From the NCBI GenBank assembly GCA_008081175.1, contig VMCW01000145.1, forward strand, positions 1-5,878: 5,878 nt of DNA, read 5' to 3'. A model generated the notes under the pieces. The model worked only from the letters and a program-made list of their open reading frames with translations, made no database searches and had not been told where the DNA came from. Source of the DNA: Flavobacteriaceae bacterium. Lineage in GTDB: Bacteria; Bacteroidota; Bacteroidia; Flavobacteriales; Flavobacteriaceae. Both the position numbers and the translations under genes were made by a program. Below, one piece after another: positions 1 through 5,878 of this stretch. The first letter of the stretch is position 1. Each line of letters opens with the position of its first letter.

Positions 1-1022
1 AAAGAGGAGCAATTCCTCAAGGAGAAGTCAAAACAAATTCACTATTTGGAAAAATGGCAGCCTATATCCGTGGAAACTATTTTATCCCTGATGCGCGAAA
101 AGGATGGGTTCCCTTTGCATTTAAAGCAGCAAAAAAACTAATACAGGAACACCACATTCAATACGTAATCACAACTGGACCTCCCCATTCTACTCACCTT
201 GTTGGATTGCAATTGAAACAATACTTTGATTTTAAATGGTGGGTGGACTTTCGGGATCCCTGGACCGAACTTTTCTACAACGCCTCTTTATATCGAACTC
301 AAAGAGCAATAGCAAAAGATAAAGCCTTAGAAAAAACAGTTTTACAAAAGGCAAACGGTGTCATCACAACTGTAGGAGGTGTACTGCACGAGCAACTGAA
401 AACGCTGGCTCCTCAACAAACTTTTGTGGTCCTGCCCAACGGTTATGACGCGGAATTAATCACCTCTGTAAAAGCGACCCCTCCAGAGGGGGTATTTCAT
501 GTTGTTTATACCGGTCTTTTGACAGAAAATCAAGAGTATAAACCCGTGCTTGAGGTGCTTTCAAAACTTCAAAAGAAGTATCCCATACAACTGAGTTTGG
601 CTGGGCAGGTCGCTCCTGAATTATTCCTAAAAATTCAAAAAGCCCTTCCTGGAGTAATTGTAGTGAATAGAGGCTATTTACCACATAAAGAAGCCGTTCA
701 ACTGATGAAAAGCGCCCACCTTTTATTGAATTTTATTTTCAAGGGTGCACAAAAGCAAATGATTTCTGGCAAGCTGTTGGAATATATAGCTACAGAAATT
801 CCTATCCTATCTATAGGAGACCCCGATTCTGAAGCAGGTCGGTTTTTGATGGAGGGGAGTTATGCAAAAATGCTAAAAGCGGAACAAGTATCCGAAATGC
901 AATATTTTATAGAGTTTCTTCTTAAAGAAAACAGAGCCCTTAAAAATAAGTTCCCTGCACTTGCAGACTGGTCGCGTAAAGCGATTTGTAAACGGCTCGA
1001 AAATGAAGTTTTAAAAAGCTAA
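1..1022 (+). CDS. Glycosyltransferase family 4-like protein, 5' partial
   Basis: This is the C-terminal part of a GT4-type (GT-B fold) glycosyltransferase, which would transfer a sugar from a nucleotide-sugar donor, probably in surface polysaccharide or glycolipid synthesis at the cytoplasmic side of the inner membrane. The frame is open to the left edge (first full codon at 3). The 17 residues before the ATG at 54 read like the family (..IPQGEVKTNSLFGK), so that ATG is internal and the true start lies outside; I estimate about 100 residues are missing against the usual length near 420. Visible motifs are IRGN and IPDAR (about 69-98), GPPHS (177-191), DFRDPW (246-263), NGYD at the start of the donor-binding domain (438-449), and GKLLEYIA (768-791), the donor-site motif with the conserved Glu. 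It has no signal peptide or clear membrane segment in the visible part. Donor and acceptor cannot be told. It ends with TAA and converges on nadD. Confidence 0.88.
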   Translation, partial: RGAIPQGEVKTNSLFGKMAAYIRGNYFIPDARKGWVPFAFKAAKKLIQEHHIQYVITTGPPHSTHLVGLQLKQYFDFKWWVDFRDPWTELFYNASLYRTQRAIAKDKALEKTVLQKANGVITTVGGVLHEQLKTLAPQQTFVVLPNGYDAELITSVKATPPEGVFHVVYTGLLTENQEYKPVLEVLSKLQKKYPIQLSLAGQVAPELFLKIQKALPGVIVVNRGYLPHKEAVQLMKSAHLLLNFIFKGAQKQMISGKLLEYIATEIPILSIGDPDSEAGRFLMEGSYAKMLKAEQVSEMQYFIEFLLKENRALKNKFPALADWSRKAICKRLENEVLKS

Positions 1023-1061
1023 AGGACTTCTAAGGCCATTGCTCAAAAATTAGTAGAGCTA

Positions 1062-1646
1062 TTATTTACCGTAAAGATTATTTTCTATGAGATAGTTCCA
1101 GCAGGTTTTGGGTAGGAGGTGACTCACATCCTTGCCCTCCCGAATGCCTGTTCGAATTTGAGAGGAGGAAAGTTCGATTTTTGGGGCCTCTGTCCAACGT
1201 ATGTTGGCATGATTTCGGAAATTTTCTGGTATGATATCTACCGTTGTTCTTGGGTAGACATAGACTTCAAACTGGGACAATATTTGATCATAGTCCTTCC
1301 AGCGGTCAAAGGCAATCATATTATCTGCGCCCAATAGAAGAACAAAAGTGTGCTGAGGGTATTGATTTTTTAATTTGGCCAAGGTATGTATGGTATAATT
1401 GGGCTGTGGTAGATCAAATTCAACGGTACTGATTTTGAGGTTAGAATGGTTTTCTAATGCCTTTTTTACCAAAGCTAGTCGTTCTTCATTAGGAAGGCTT
1501 TTTGTATCTTGTTTGAAAGGATTTTGCGGTGTGATTACAAACCAAATTTCATTTAGATCGGTTTGCTCTGAAAAATAAGTAGCCAGCTGTAAGTGCCCAT
1601 TGTGAATGGGGTCAAAAGTTCCAAAAAACAATCCAATTTTTTGCAT
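1062..1646 (-). CDS. nadD: Nicotinate-nucleotide adenylyltransferase
   Basis: This cytoplasmic enzyme joins nicotinate mononucleotide and ATP to give deamido-NAD plus pyrophosphate, the penultimate step of NAD synthesis. The 194-residue length is normal for NadD. The N-terminal nucleotidyltransferase signature GTFDPIHNGHL (residues 9-19) carries the ATP-phosphate-binding HxGH (H15-H18). NYTIHTL (83-89) and GADN with the following FDRWKDY (106-119) are the substrate-side motifs, and SSQIR (161-165) is the C-terminal SSxIR motif that closes on ATP. The ATG start puts the signature at the expected distance from the N-terminus. It is the last gene of the minus-strand run, 21 bp after the gmk stop, and a promoter-like TACCTTTG lies four bases before its ATG, so it may be transcribed on its own as well as with gmk. 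Pantetheine-phosphate adenylyltransferase shares the fold but is shorter and lacks this C-terminal arrangement. Confidence 0.96.
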   Translation of the reverse strand: MQKIGLFFGTFDPIHNGHLQLATYFSEQTDLNEIWFVITPQNPFKQDTKSLPNEERLALVKKALENHSNLKISTVEFDLPQPNYTIHTLAKLKNQYPQHTFVLLLGADNMIAFDRWKDYDQILSQFEVYVYPRTTVDIIPENFRNHANIRWTEAPKIELSSSQIRTGIREGKDVSHLLPKTCWNYLIENNLYGK

Positions 1647-1650
1647 GCGG

Positions 1651-1679
1651 CAAAGGTAGGGAAATGCTTAAGAATCCAA
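1651..1679 (-). promoter_or_regulatory. Candidate Bacteroidota-type promoter for nadD
   Basis: On the minus strand TACCTTTG (1658 down to 1651) matches the Bacteroidota -7 consensus TAnnTTTG exactly. A TTG at 1679-1677 sits 18 bases upstream as a possible -33 element, within the 17-23 base spacing known for Flavobacterium promoters. The -33 element lies inside the last codons of gmk. Only CCGC separates the -7 box from the nadD ATG, so transcription would start at or next to the start codon and give a leaderless or nearly leaderless mRNA. Such short motifs also occur by chance in AT-rich DNA; the exact match and its position argue for function, but this remains inference. Confidence 0.5.
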
Positions 1680-2237
1680 GAATTGTTCTACCAAACTTAG
1701 CACTTGTCTTTTCGCAAGGTCAAGGTCGTCATTTAGGATGATTTCATCAAAGTGTTTGGAGTAGGTCAATTCCTTTTCAGACTTAGCCAAACGGAGTTGG
1801 ATTTTTTCTTCACTTTCTGTACCTCGAGCTCTGAGTCGTTCTTCAAGTACTGCAAGAGAAGGAGGCTGAATAAAAAGAGCTAAGGTGTTTTCGGGGTATT
1901 GTTTTTTGATGTTCAACCCCCCAACTACATCAATATCAAAGACTACGTGTTTTCCTTCGTCCCATAGACGTTGTAGCTCAGACTTTAGTGTGCCGTAAAA
2001 AGTATTTTTGTATACCTCTTCGTATTCCACAAAGGCTTCTTCTTTAATTTTTTTAAGGAAGGCTGTTTCGTTCAAAAAGTAATAATCTTTACCGTGTATT
2101 TCTTTACCACGAGCTTTACGAGAAGTGGCAGATATAGAAAAACCCAAGGGGAGCTTTTGTTGTAAAAGAAATCGTACAAGGGTAGTTTTACCACTGCCAG
2201 AAGGAGCAGAAAAGACGATAAGTTTTCCCTTTTTCAA
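1668..2237 (-). CDS. gmk: Guanylate kinase, TTG start
   Basis: Guanylate kinase phosphorylates GMP to GDP with ATP and is an essential cytoplasmic step in GTP and dGTP supply. The P-loop is APSGSGKT (residues 11-18). The GMP-binding region includes SATSRKARGKEIHGKDYYFL (36-55) with R40 and R43, then EYEEVYKNTFYGT (71-83). DIDVVGG (101-107) holds the Walker B-like acidic residues; this wording is typical of Bacteroidota. The lid region with RLRARGTESEEKI follows at 134-146. The length of 189 residues is slightly short of the roughly 205 of E. coli but usual for this phylum. The start is a TTG (2237-2235): the same frame has a stop at 2252-2250, no ATG or GTG lies between it and the P-loop, and TTG gives the expected short leader MKKGKLIVFSAPSG. 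It begins one base after the yicC stop, which suggests translational coupling. Confidence 0.96.
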   Translation of the reverse strand: MKKGKLIVFSAPSGSGKTTLVRFLLQQKLPLGFSISATSRKARGKEIHGKDYYFLNETAFLKKIKEEAFVEYEEVYKNTFYGTLKSELQRLWDEGKHVVFDIDVVGGLNIKKQYPENTLALFIQPPSLAVLEERLRARGTESEEKIQLRLAKSEKELTYSKHFDEIILNDDLDLAKRQVLSLVEQFLDS

Positions 2238-2241
2238 TTCA
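2235..2241 (-). other. yicC stop / gmk TTG start junction
   Basis: On the minus strand the yicC stop TGA (2241-2239), a single A, and the gmk start TTG (2237-2235) follow directly. No alternative start for gmk exists between its upstream in-frame stop (2252-2250) and the P-loop. No convincing Shine-Dalgarno sequence is visible, so gmk translation probably depends on ribosomes finishing yicC. Confidence 0.7.
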
Positions 2242-3096
2242 AAGTACGTTTAGCAGTTGCTCTTTTATTTTTTCTAGTTCGTCTTTCATTTGTACGACTA
2301 GGGTTTGGAGATCTGCATGATTAGCTTTTGAACCTATTGTATTAATCTCTCTACCAATTTCTTGAGCTATAAATCCAAGTTTTTTCCCATTGGGAAACTC
2401 ATTGGTTATAACTTCTTTAAAATAATTCAGATGGTTTTGTAGTCGTACTTTTTCTTCGGTAATGTCAAATTTTTCAAGGTAGAAAATCAGCTCCTGCTCG
2501 AAGCGGTTTGCATCAATTTCTACTTTCAGTTCTTCAAGGGAGTTACGTAATTTATTTTCGATTTTTTTTTGACGTTCAGGGTCTATTTTAATGACGGTGA
2601 GTAGGTGTTTTTCAATCAGTTGTATACGCAGTAGCACATCTTTTTCAAGTTCACTGCCCTCATCAGTTCTAAAACCATGTAATTCCTTTACAACCTCATC
2701 TAATAGGGCGAAGAGTACTTTTTTTTCTTCTTCCTTTAGACTGTCTTTTTCAGAAGAGAGGGTGTCGGGTAGACGCATTGCTAGTGCCATACGCTCACTT
2801 TCTGTTGCGTGTCCAAGTGTTTCTAATTGGGCCATGTAGGCTTTTACAACTGCCGTATTGATGGTAGTAGGAGCGCTCTCTCCATTGAACTCCACATAGA
2901 TATTGGCATCTATTTTTCCTCGATGTAGTTTTTGTGTTAATACTTTTCGAATTTCAGGGTCTAATTCCCTGAGATAAGAAGGGGTCCGAAGATGGATATC
3001 GGCATTTTTACTGTTTAAAGAACGCACCTCAATACTGATGTGTTTGTCCTCAAACTGGGTTTCCTTTTTTCCAAAACCCGTCATGGACACAATCAT
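2239..3096 (-). CDS. yicC: YicC/YloC family endoribonuclease
   Basis: This is a YicC-family protein of normal length (285 residues). The E. coli member is an endoribonuclease implicated in small-RNA turnover; the role here is inferred from the family. The N-terminal YicC-like domain opens with the hallmark SMTGFGK (residues 4-10), then IEVRSLNSKNADIHLR (22-37), YLRELDPEIR (41-50), and HRGKIDANIYVE (58-69). The C-terminal DUF1732 domain has RFEQELIFYLEKFDITEEKVRLQNHL (198-223, described by its E202, E215 and R218) and GFIAQEIGREINTIGSKAN ending at 259, followed by a charged helix. The middle (about 100-200) is highly charged and probably helical. It starts 10 bp after the DUF1080 stop and is followed after one base by gmk, a pairing common in several phyla. 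The coding strand carries an A9 run at 2570-2562 inside the QKKI codons. Confidence 0.94.
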   Translation of the reverse strand: MIVSMTGFGKKETQFEDKHISIEVRSLNSKNADIHLRTPSYLRELDPEIRKVLTQKLHRGKIDANIYVEFNGESAPTTINTAVVKAYMAQLETLGHATESERMALAMRLPDTLSSEKDSLKEEEKKVLFALLDEVVKELHGFRTDEGSELEKDVLLRIQLIEKHLLTVIKIDPERQKKIENKLRNSLEELKVEIDANRFEQELIFYLEKFDITEEKVRLQNHLNYFKEVITNEFPNGKKLGFIAQEIGREINTIGSKANHADLQTLVVQMKDELEKIKEQLLNVL

Positions 3097-3106
3097 AAAT
3101 GATTAT

Positions 3107-3835
3107 TTAGAGTTCACGAATTTTGATGTTGCGGAAGGAAACCTTATCGCCATGGTCTTGTAAGCCAATTTTTCCGGTTCTAAATTTTCCAAAGCGTTTG
3201 AAATTACAATCGTCGTTGAATTTTGAATTGGCTACTAGGGCATCCCACTCCTCACCTCGTAAAGGAAATTCAACAATTTTAGTCCCATTGAGTTCAACAC
3301 TGCCTTCGTTTTTGTCGTAATCAATGGTGAGCAATACATGGTTCCATTCACCTGCAGGCTTACAGACGTCTTTAGAGGGTTGTACCAAATCATATAAAGC
3401 ACCTGCTTGGTGAAACTTTGGATTGGCTTTGGCATCTGGATGACGTTCGTTATCTAAAACTTGAATTTCAGGGCCAGTTGAATAGGGTTTGTTATGGCTT
3501 TCACCCTCTTGAACGCCCCAAAAGATTCCGCTGTTTCCACCTTCAGAAATGTTCCACTCTATCGAAAGTTGAAAGCTTTTGAACACCTTATCTGTCACTA
3601 AATCGTGTACGTAGTCCCCTTCTGGTCTTAGGTTGGGATCGAAGGTAAGCATACCATCTTTCGCAGTCCAAATGGGAGCTACCCCTTTTCTGTTAAATCG
3701 ATGCCAGCCGTTTAGGGTTGACCCATCAAAGAGCGACTCCCACTCTTTTTCATTTATTGGATTTCTTTCTGAATTTGGGGAAACAAAGCTGCTTAAAAGG
3801 ATTACTGCAAGTAGTGCAAAAATTAATTTTTTCAT
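3107..3835 (-). CDS. Exported DUF1080 (3-keto-disaccharide hydrolase family) protein
   Basis: The 242-residue product belongs to the DUF1080 family (PF06439, named 3-keto-disaccharide hydrolase), which has a concanavalin-like beta-sandwich fold; members act on 3-keto-glycosides or related glycals. The N-terminus has MKK, a hydrophobic stretch (residues 4-19) and no lipobox cysteine, so Sec export to the periplasm is likely; the cleavage site is unclear. Family motifs in order are LFDGSTLNGWHRF (35-47), SFQLSIEWNISEGGNSGIFWGV (87-108, key residues E93, N101, S102, G103), GPEIQVLDN (121-129), H132, AGALYDL (144-150), PAGEWN (160-165), and GKIGLQDHGDKVSFRNIKI (221-239). A single domain fills the mature protein. 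It starts 12 bp after the isomerase-like gene's stop and ends 10 bp before yicC. The family assignment is strong; the exact substrate, and hydrolase versus hydratase activity, is not visible in the sequence. Confidence 0.9.
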   Translation of the reverse strand: MKKLIFALLAVILLSSFVSPNSERNPINEKEWESLFDGSTLNGWHRFNRKGVAPIWTAKDGMLTFDPNLRPEGDYVHDLVTDKVFKSFQLSIEWNISEGGNSGIFWGVQEGESHNKPYSTGPEIQVLDNERHPDAKANPKFHQAGALYDLVQPSKDVCKPAGEWNHVLLTIDYDKNEGSVELNGTKIVEFPLRGEEWDALVANSKFNDDCNFKRFGKFRTGKIGLQDHGDKVSFRNIKIREL

Positions 3836-3847
3836 TTGTTTTATACA

Positions 3848-4900
3848 TTAAAGGTTTAAAATCTTTTTCAGGAAGGCTTCATCTATAGCTCCTCCGGCAA
3901 AGTCATCGAATGTTTTTTGAGTTGCTTCTATGATGTGTTTTTTAATGAAGGGAGCGCCTTCTCGAGCTCCCTGTTCAGGACTTTTTATACAGCATTCCCA
4001 CTCCATAACAGCCCATACATCACAACCGTATTCGGTCAGTTTAGTAAAAATGGTTTTAAAATCAATCTGACCGTCTCCGGGGGAACGATATCGACCCGCC
4101 CGATCAATCCAATCGCCATATCCTCCAAAAGCACCCTTTTTACCGTTGGGCTTAAACTCAGAGTCTTTAACATGAAAGGCTTTGATAAACTCATGATAGT
4201 GATCTATATACTCGATATAATCCAGTTGTTGTAATACAAAATGACTGGGATCGTAAAGGATGTTTACTCTTTTATGATTTCCTGTAGCCTCTAAAAAGCG
4301 CTCAAAAGTTACACCGTCGTGTAAATCTTCTCCAGGGTGTATTTCATAGCAGACGTCCACACCATTTTCATCAAAAACGTCCAAAATAGGTTTCCATCTT
4401 TTAGCCAGCTCTGTAAAACCGAGCTCTACTAGACCTTCCGGGCGTTGAGGCCAGGGGTGCCAAGTATGCCAAAGTAGTGCACCAGAGAATGTGGCGTGAA
4501 CATTTAGCCCTAGTCGTTTGCTGGCAATTGCCGCTTTTTTCAAAGTTTCTACGGCCCAGGCGGTTCTCTCTTTGGGATTGTTTTTTAGCGCGGCCGGCGC
4601 AAAATTGTCAAACATCAAATCATAGGCGGGGTGTACTGCGACGAGCTGACCCTGCAAATGGGTAGAGAGTTCAGTAATTTCCAAACCATAAGAGTTGATT
4701 TTCCCTTTGAGTTCATCGCAATAAGTTTGACTTTCTGCGGCCTTGTCTAAATCGATGAGAAAGGACTCCCATGTAGGAATTTGAATTCCTTTATAGCCTA
4801 GGTCTGCTGCCCATTGGCACATTCCATCAAGGCTATTAAACGGAGCTTTACTATCAACAAATTGCGCAAGAAAAATTCCAGGTCCTTTTACTGTTTTCAT
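3848..4900 (-). CDS. TIM-barrel sugar isomerase/epimerase-like protein
   Basis: This 350-residue protein belongs to the xylose isomerase-like TIM-barrel superfamily (AP endonuclease 2 / sugar phosphate isomerase-epimerase). Candidate metal ligands at the ends of barrel strands are E186 in CYEIHPGED, D217 in YDPSHF, H243 in FHVKDSEF and E300 in WAVMEWECC; H188 and H220 are probable active-site helpers. PGDGQIDF (274-281) is a common loop near the C-terminus. There is no signal peptide, so it is cytoplasmic. I place the start at the ATG at 4900, giving MKTVKGPGIFLAQF, which fits relatives I recall and makes an ATGA overlap with the oxidoreductase stop. An in-frame ATG at 4921 would add seven residues (MAQPGKA) that look like a by-product of overlapping the upstream gene. 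Next to a Gfo/Idh/MocA enzyme and a DUF1080 protein, it probably isomerises or beta-eliminates a keto-sugar; the name sugar phosphate isomerase is structural only. Confidence 0.88.
   Translation of the reverse strand: MKTVKGPGIFLAQFVDSKAPFNSLDGMCQWAADLGYKGIQIPTWESFLIDLDKAAESQTYCDELKGKINSYGLEITELSTHLQGQLVAVHPAYDLMFDNFAPAALKNNPKERTAWAVETLKKAAIASKRLGLNVHATFSGALLWHTWHPWPQRPEGLVELGFTELAKRWKPILDVFDENGVDVCYEIHPGEDLHDGVTFERFLEATGNHKRVNILYDPSHFVLQQLDYIEYIDHYHEFIKAFHVKDSEFKPNGKKGAFGGYGDWIDRAGRYRSPGDGQIDFKTIFTKLTEYGCDVWAVMEWECCIKSPEQGAREGAPFIKKHIIEATQKTFDDFAGGAIDEAFLKKILNL
4897..4900 (-). other. ATGA stop/start overlap
   Basis: The oxidoreductase stop TGA (4899-4897) and the preferred start ATG (4900-4898) of the isomerase-like gene share bases in ATGA. 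This is a standard sign of translational coupling and is the main sequence argument for choosing the start at 4900 over the one at 4921, which would give a 25-bp overlap. Confidence 0.65.
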
Positions 4901-5878
4901 TGCTTTTCCAGGCTGAGCCATACATTTCCTTTTTTATGAGATTCAACAACTTTTTCGATAAAGAGCATCCCACGAACACCATCATTCATGGTAGGATATT
5001 CACCTGCATAGGCAGTTTCTCCTCGTAGGGCCTTGGCTACTCCTTTGTAAATATTTCCCATTGCATCAAAAATTCCTTCGGGGTGACCTCCAGGCAGTTT
5101 GGTTCCGTCCGCAGCAACGTCCGAGACATAAGCATGACCTGGCTTGATGATTCTTTTGGGTTCGTCATCGGTAATATGGTATAGTACGTTTGGATTTTCT
5201 TGTTCCCATTTGAATGCCCCTTTTCTTCCATAAACTGCTACGGTAAGACCATTTTCTTCACCTGTAGCAATCTGACTGGCGCGAATAACCCCTTTTGCGG
5301 TATCTGAAAAACGAATCAATACAGTCCCATCCAGATCTAAACTGTTGTCATCGTAAAGCATGTTGAGGTCTGACAAAACAGATTTCACTTCAAGTCCCGT
5401 GAGGTATTCTGTCATTTGAAAAGCGTGGGTTCCTATATCTCCAATGCAAGAGCTTATCCCAGCTTTTTTAGGGTCCAAACGCCATACTGTCTTTCGAACT
5501 TCAGGATCGTGAATTACTGGGTTTATCCACCCTTGATAATATTGTACATCCACTTTTTGAATTGCACCTAAAGCACCCGTAGCAATCATGTGTTTCATGT
5601 GTCGCACCATGGGATATCCTGTGTAGGTGTAGGTCACGGCAAAAATTGCTTTGTTTTTCTTTTGAAGAGCCTCAAGTTCAAGGGCTTCAGCATAAGAAGT
5701 AGTCAATGGTTTTTCACAGATCACATGAAAACCATTTTCCAACAGTTTTTTCGCCATGGGGAAGTGTAAAAAATTAGGAGTAAGTACGGAGACTACCTCG
5801 ATACGTTCATCTACAGGTGTTTTGGTTTCTTCAGCAAGAAAAGTGTCAAAATCCACATATACGCTGTCTGTATTGTCG
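4897..5878 (-). CDS. Gfo/Idh/MocA family oxidoreductase, 5' partial
   Basis: This is an NAD(P)-dependent sugar dehydrogenase-type protein, probably cytoplasmic. 326 residues are visible and the frame is open to the right edge; an internal GTG at 5856 is not the start. The first half of the Rossmann domain, with its glycine-rich dinucleotide loop, lies outside; from a usual length near 380, about 55-65 residues are missing. Visible are the end of the Rossmann domain with VSVLTPNFLH, CEKP (lysine of the EKP motif; EKP at 5715-5707), TYTYTGYPMV, then the alpha/beta substrate domain with RLDPKKAG and GDIGTHAFQM (GDIGTH at 5442-5425), whose Asp and His are the usual catalytic and sugar-binding residues. 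ASQIATGEENGL and GGHPEGIFDAMGNIY follow near the C-terminus. It resembles the dehydrogenase subgroup found beside TIM-barrel epimerase-like genes in Bacteroidota. Any signal peptide and the cofactor preference cannot be seen. Confidence 0.9.
   Translation of the reverse strand, partial: DNTDSVYVDFDTFLAEETKTPVDERIEVVSVLTPNFLHFPMAKKLLENGFHVICEKPLTTSYAEALELEALQKKNKAIFAVTYTYTGYPMVRHMKHMIATGALGAIQKVDVQYYQGWINPVIHDPEVRKTVWRLDPKKAGISSCIGDIGTHAFQMTEYLTGLEVKSVLSDLNMLYDDNSLDLDGTVLIRFSDTAKGVIRASQIATGEENGLTVAVYGRKGAFKWEQENPNVLYHITDDEPKRIIKPGHAYVSDVAADGTKLPGGHPEGIFDAMGNIYKGVAKALRGETAYAGEYPTMNDGVRGMLFIEKVVESHKKGNVWLSLEKQ

Noticed and set aside
54..56. ATG as the start of the glycosyltransferase
   Set aside because: The frame is open upstream to the window edge and the upstream residues read as part of the same family, so the gene is 5' truncated by the window.
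1023..1061. Possible terminator between the convergent glycosyltransferase and nadD genes
   Set aside because: GGACTTCTAAGGCC (1024-1037) can fold into a short stem with one mismatch and, on the minus strand, is followed by a T-rich stretch (about 1023-1007). GCTC (1041-1044) and GAGC (1056-1059) form a second 4-bp stem. Both are too weak to call as a terminator.
1692..1699. Second TAnnTTTG match on the minus strand (TAAGTTTG) inside the end of gmk
   Set aside because: It matches the consensus and has a TTG 21 bases upstream, but it lies within coding sequence and is farther from nadD than the better placed TACCTTTG. It is likely a chance match in AT-rich DNA.
2591..2839. Plus-strand open frame opposite yicC, serine- and phenylalanine-rich
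   Set aside because: It is a shadow of the antisense strand of a well-supported gene, with low-complexity composition and no recognisable motif.
3097..3106. Promoter for yicC in the 10-bp gap or just upstream
   Set aside because: No TAnnTTTG match is found in the gap or the adjoining end of the DUF1080 gene; only AT-rich sequence is present.
3917..4234. 105-codon plus-strand open frame opposite the isomerase-like gene
   Set aside because: It lies wholly within a conserved gene on the other strand and shows no domain features or own promoter.
5854..5856. GTG as the start of the oxidoreductase
   Set aside because: Starting there would remove the glycine-rich half of the Rossmann fold. The frame continues open to the right edge, so the codon is internal.

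Overview
The window looks like chromosomal DNA from a member of the Bacteroidota, most likely the Flavobacteriaceae. The evidence is the AT-rich composition, a TAnnTTTG-type promoter element, the absence of strong Shine-Dalgarno sequences, and protein wording typical of that group: DIDVVGG in guanylate kinase, and a family 4 glycosyltransferase with GPPHS and DFRDPW motifs. I cannot name a genus from the sequence alone.

Layout: positions 1-1022 (+) hold the 3' part of a glycosyltransferase gene whose start lies left of the window. It converges, across a 39-bp gap, on a run of six minus-strand genes that fills the rest. Read in the direction of transcription, right to left, these are: a Gfo/Idh/MocA oxidoreductase (5' end cut off by the window edge); a TIM-barrel sugar isomerase/epimerase-like protein; an exported DUF1080 (3-keto-disaccharide hydrolase family) protein; a YicC-type endoribonuclease; guanylate kinase (gmk); and nicotinate-nucleotide adenylyltransferase (nadD). 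The junctions are a 4-bp overlap, then gaps of 12, 10, 1 and 21 bp, so the set reads as one polycistronic unit. No stretch over 300 bases lacks a gene; all non-coding gaps are under 45 bp.

Functionally the run has two halves. The first three genes fit a redox route for sugar or glycoside use: the dehydrogenase oxidises a sugar (probably at C3), the metal-dependent TIM-barrel protein isomerises or beta-eliminates the keto-sugar, and the DUF1080 protein hydrolyses or hydrates keto-glycoside intermediates. The last three are housekeeping genes for RNA turnover, GMP to GDP phosphorylation and NAD synthesis, a grouping I associate with this phylum. The two halves are separated by only 10 bp, with no visible terminator or promoter.

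The points most worth checking are the keto-sugar gene trio, its close coupling to the core yicC-gmk-nadD genes, the TTG start of gmk one base after the yicC stop, and a probable leaderless promoter directly in front of nadD. I found no mobile element, CRISPR array, RNA gene or clearly undescribed system.
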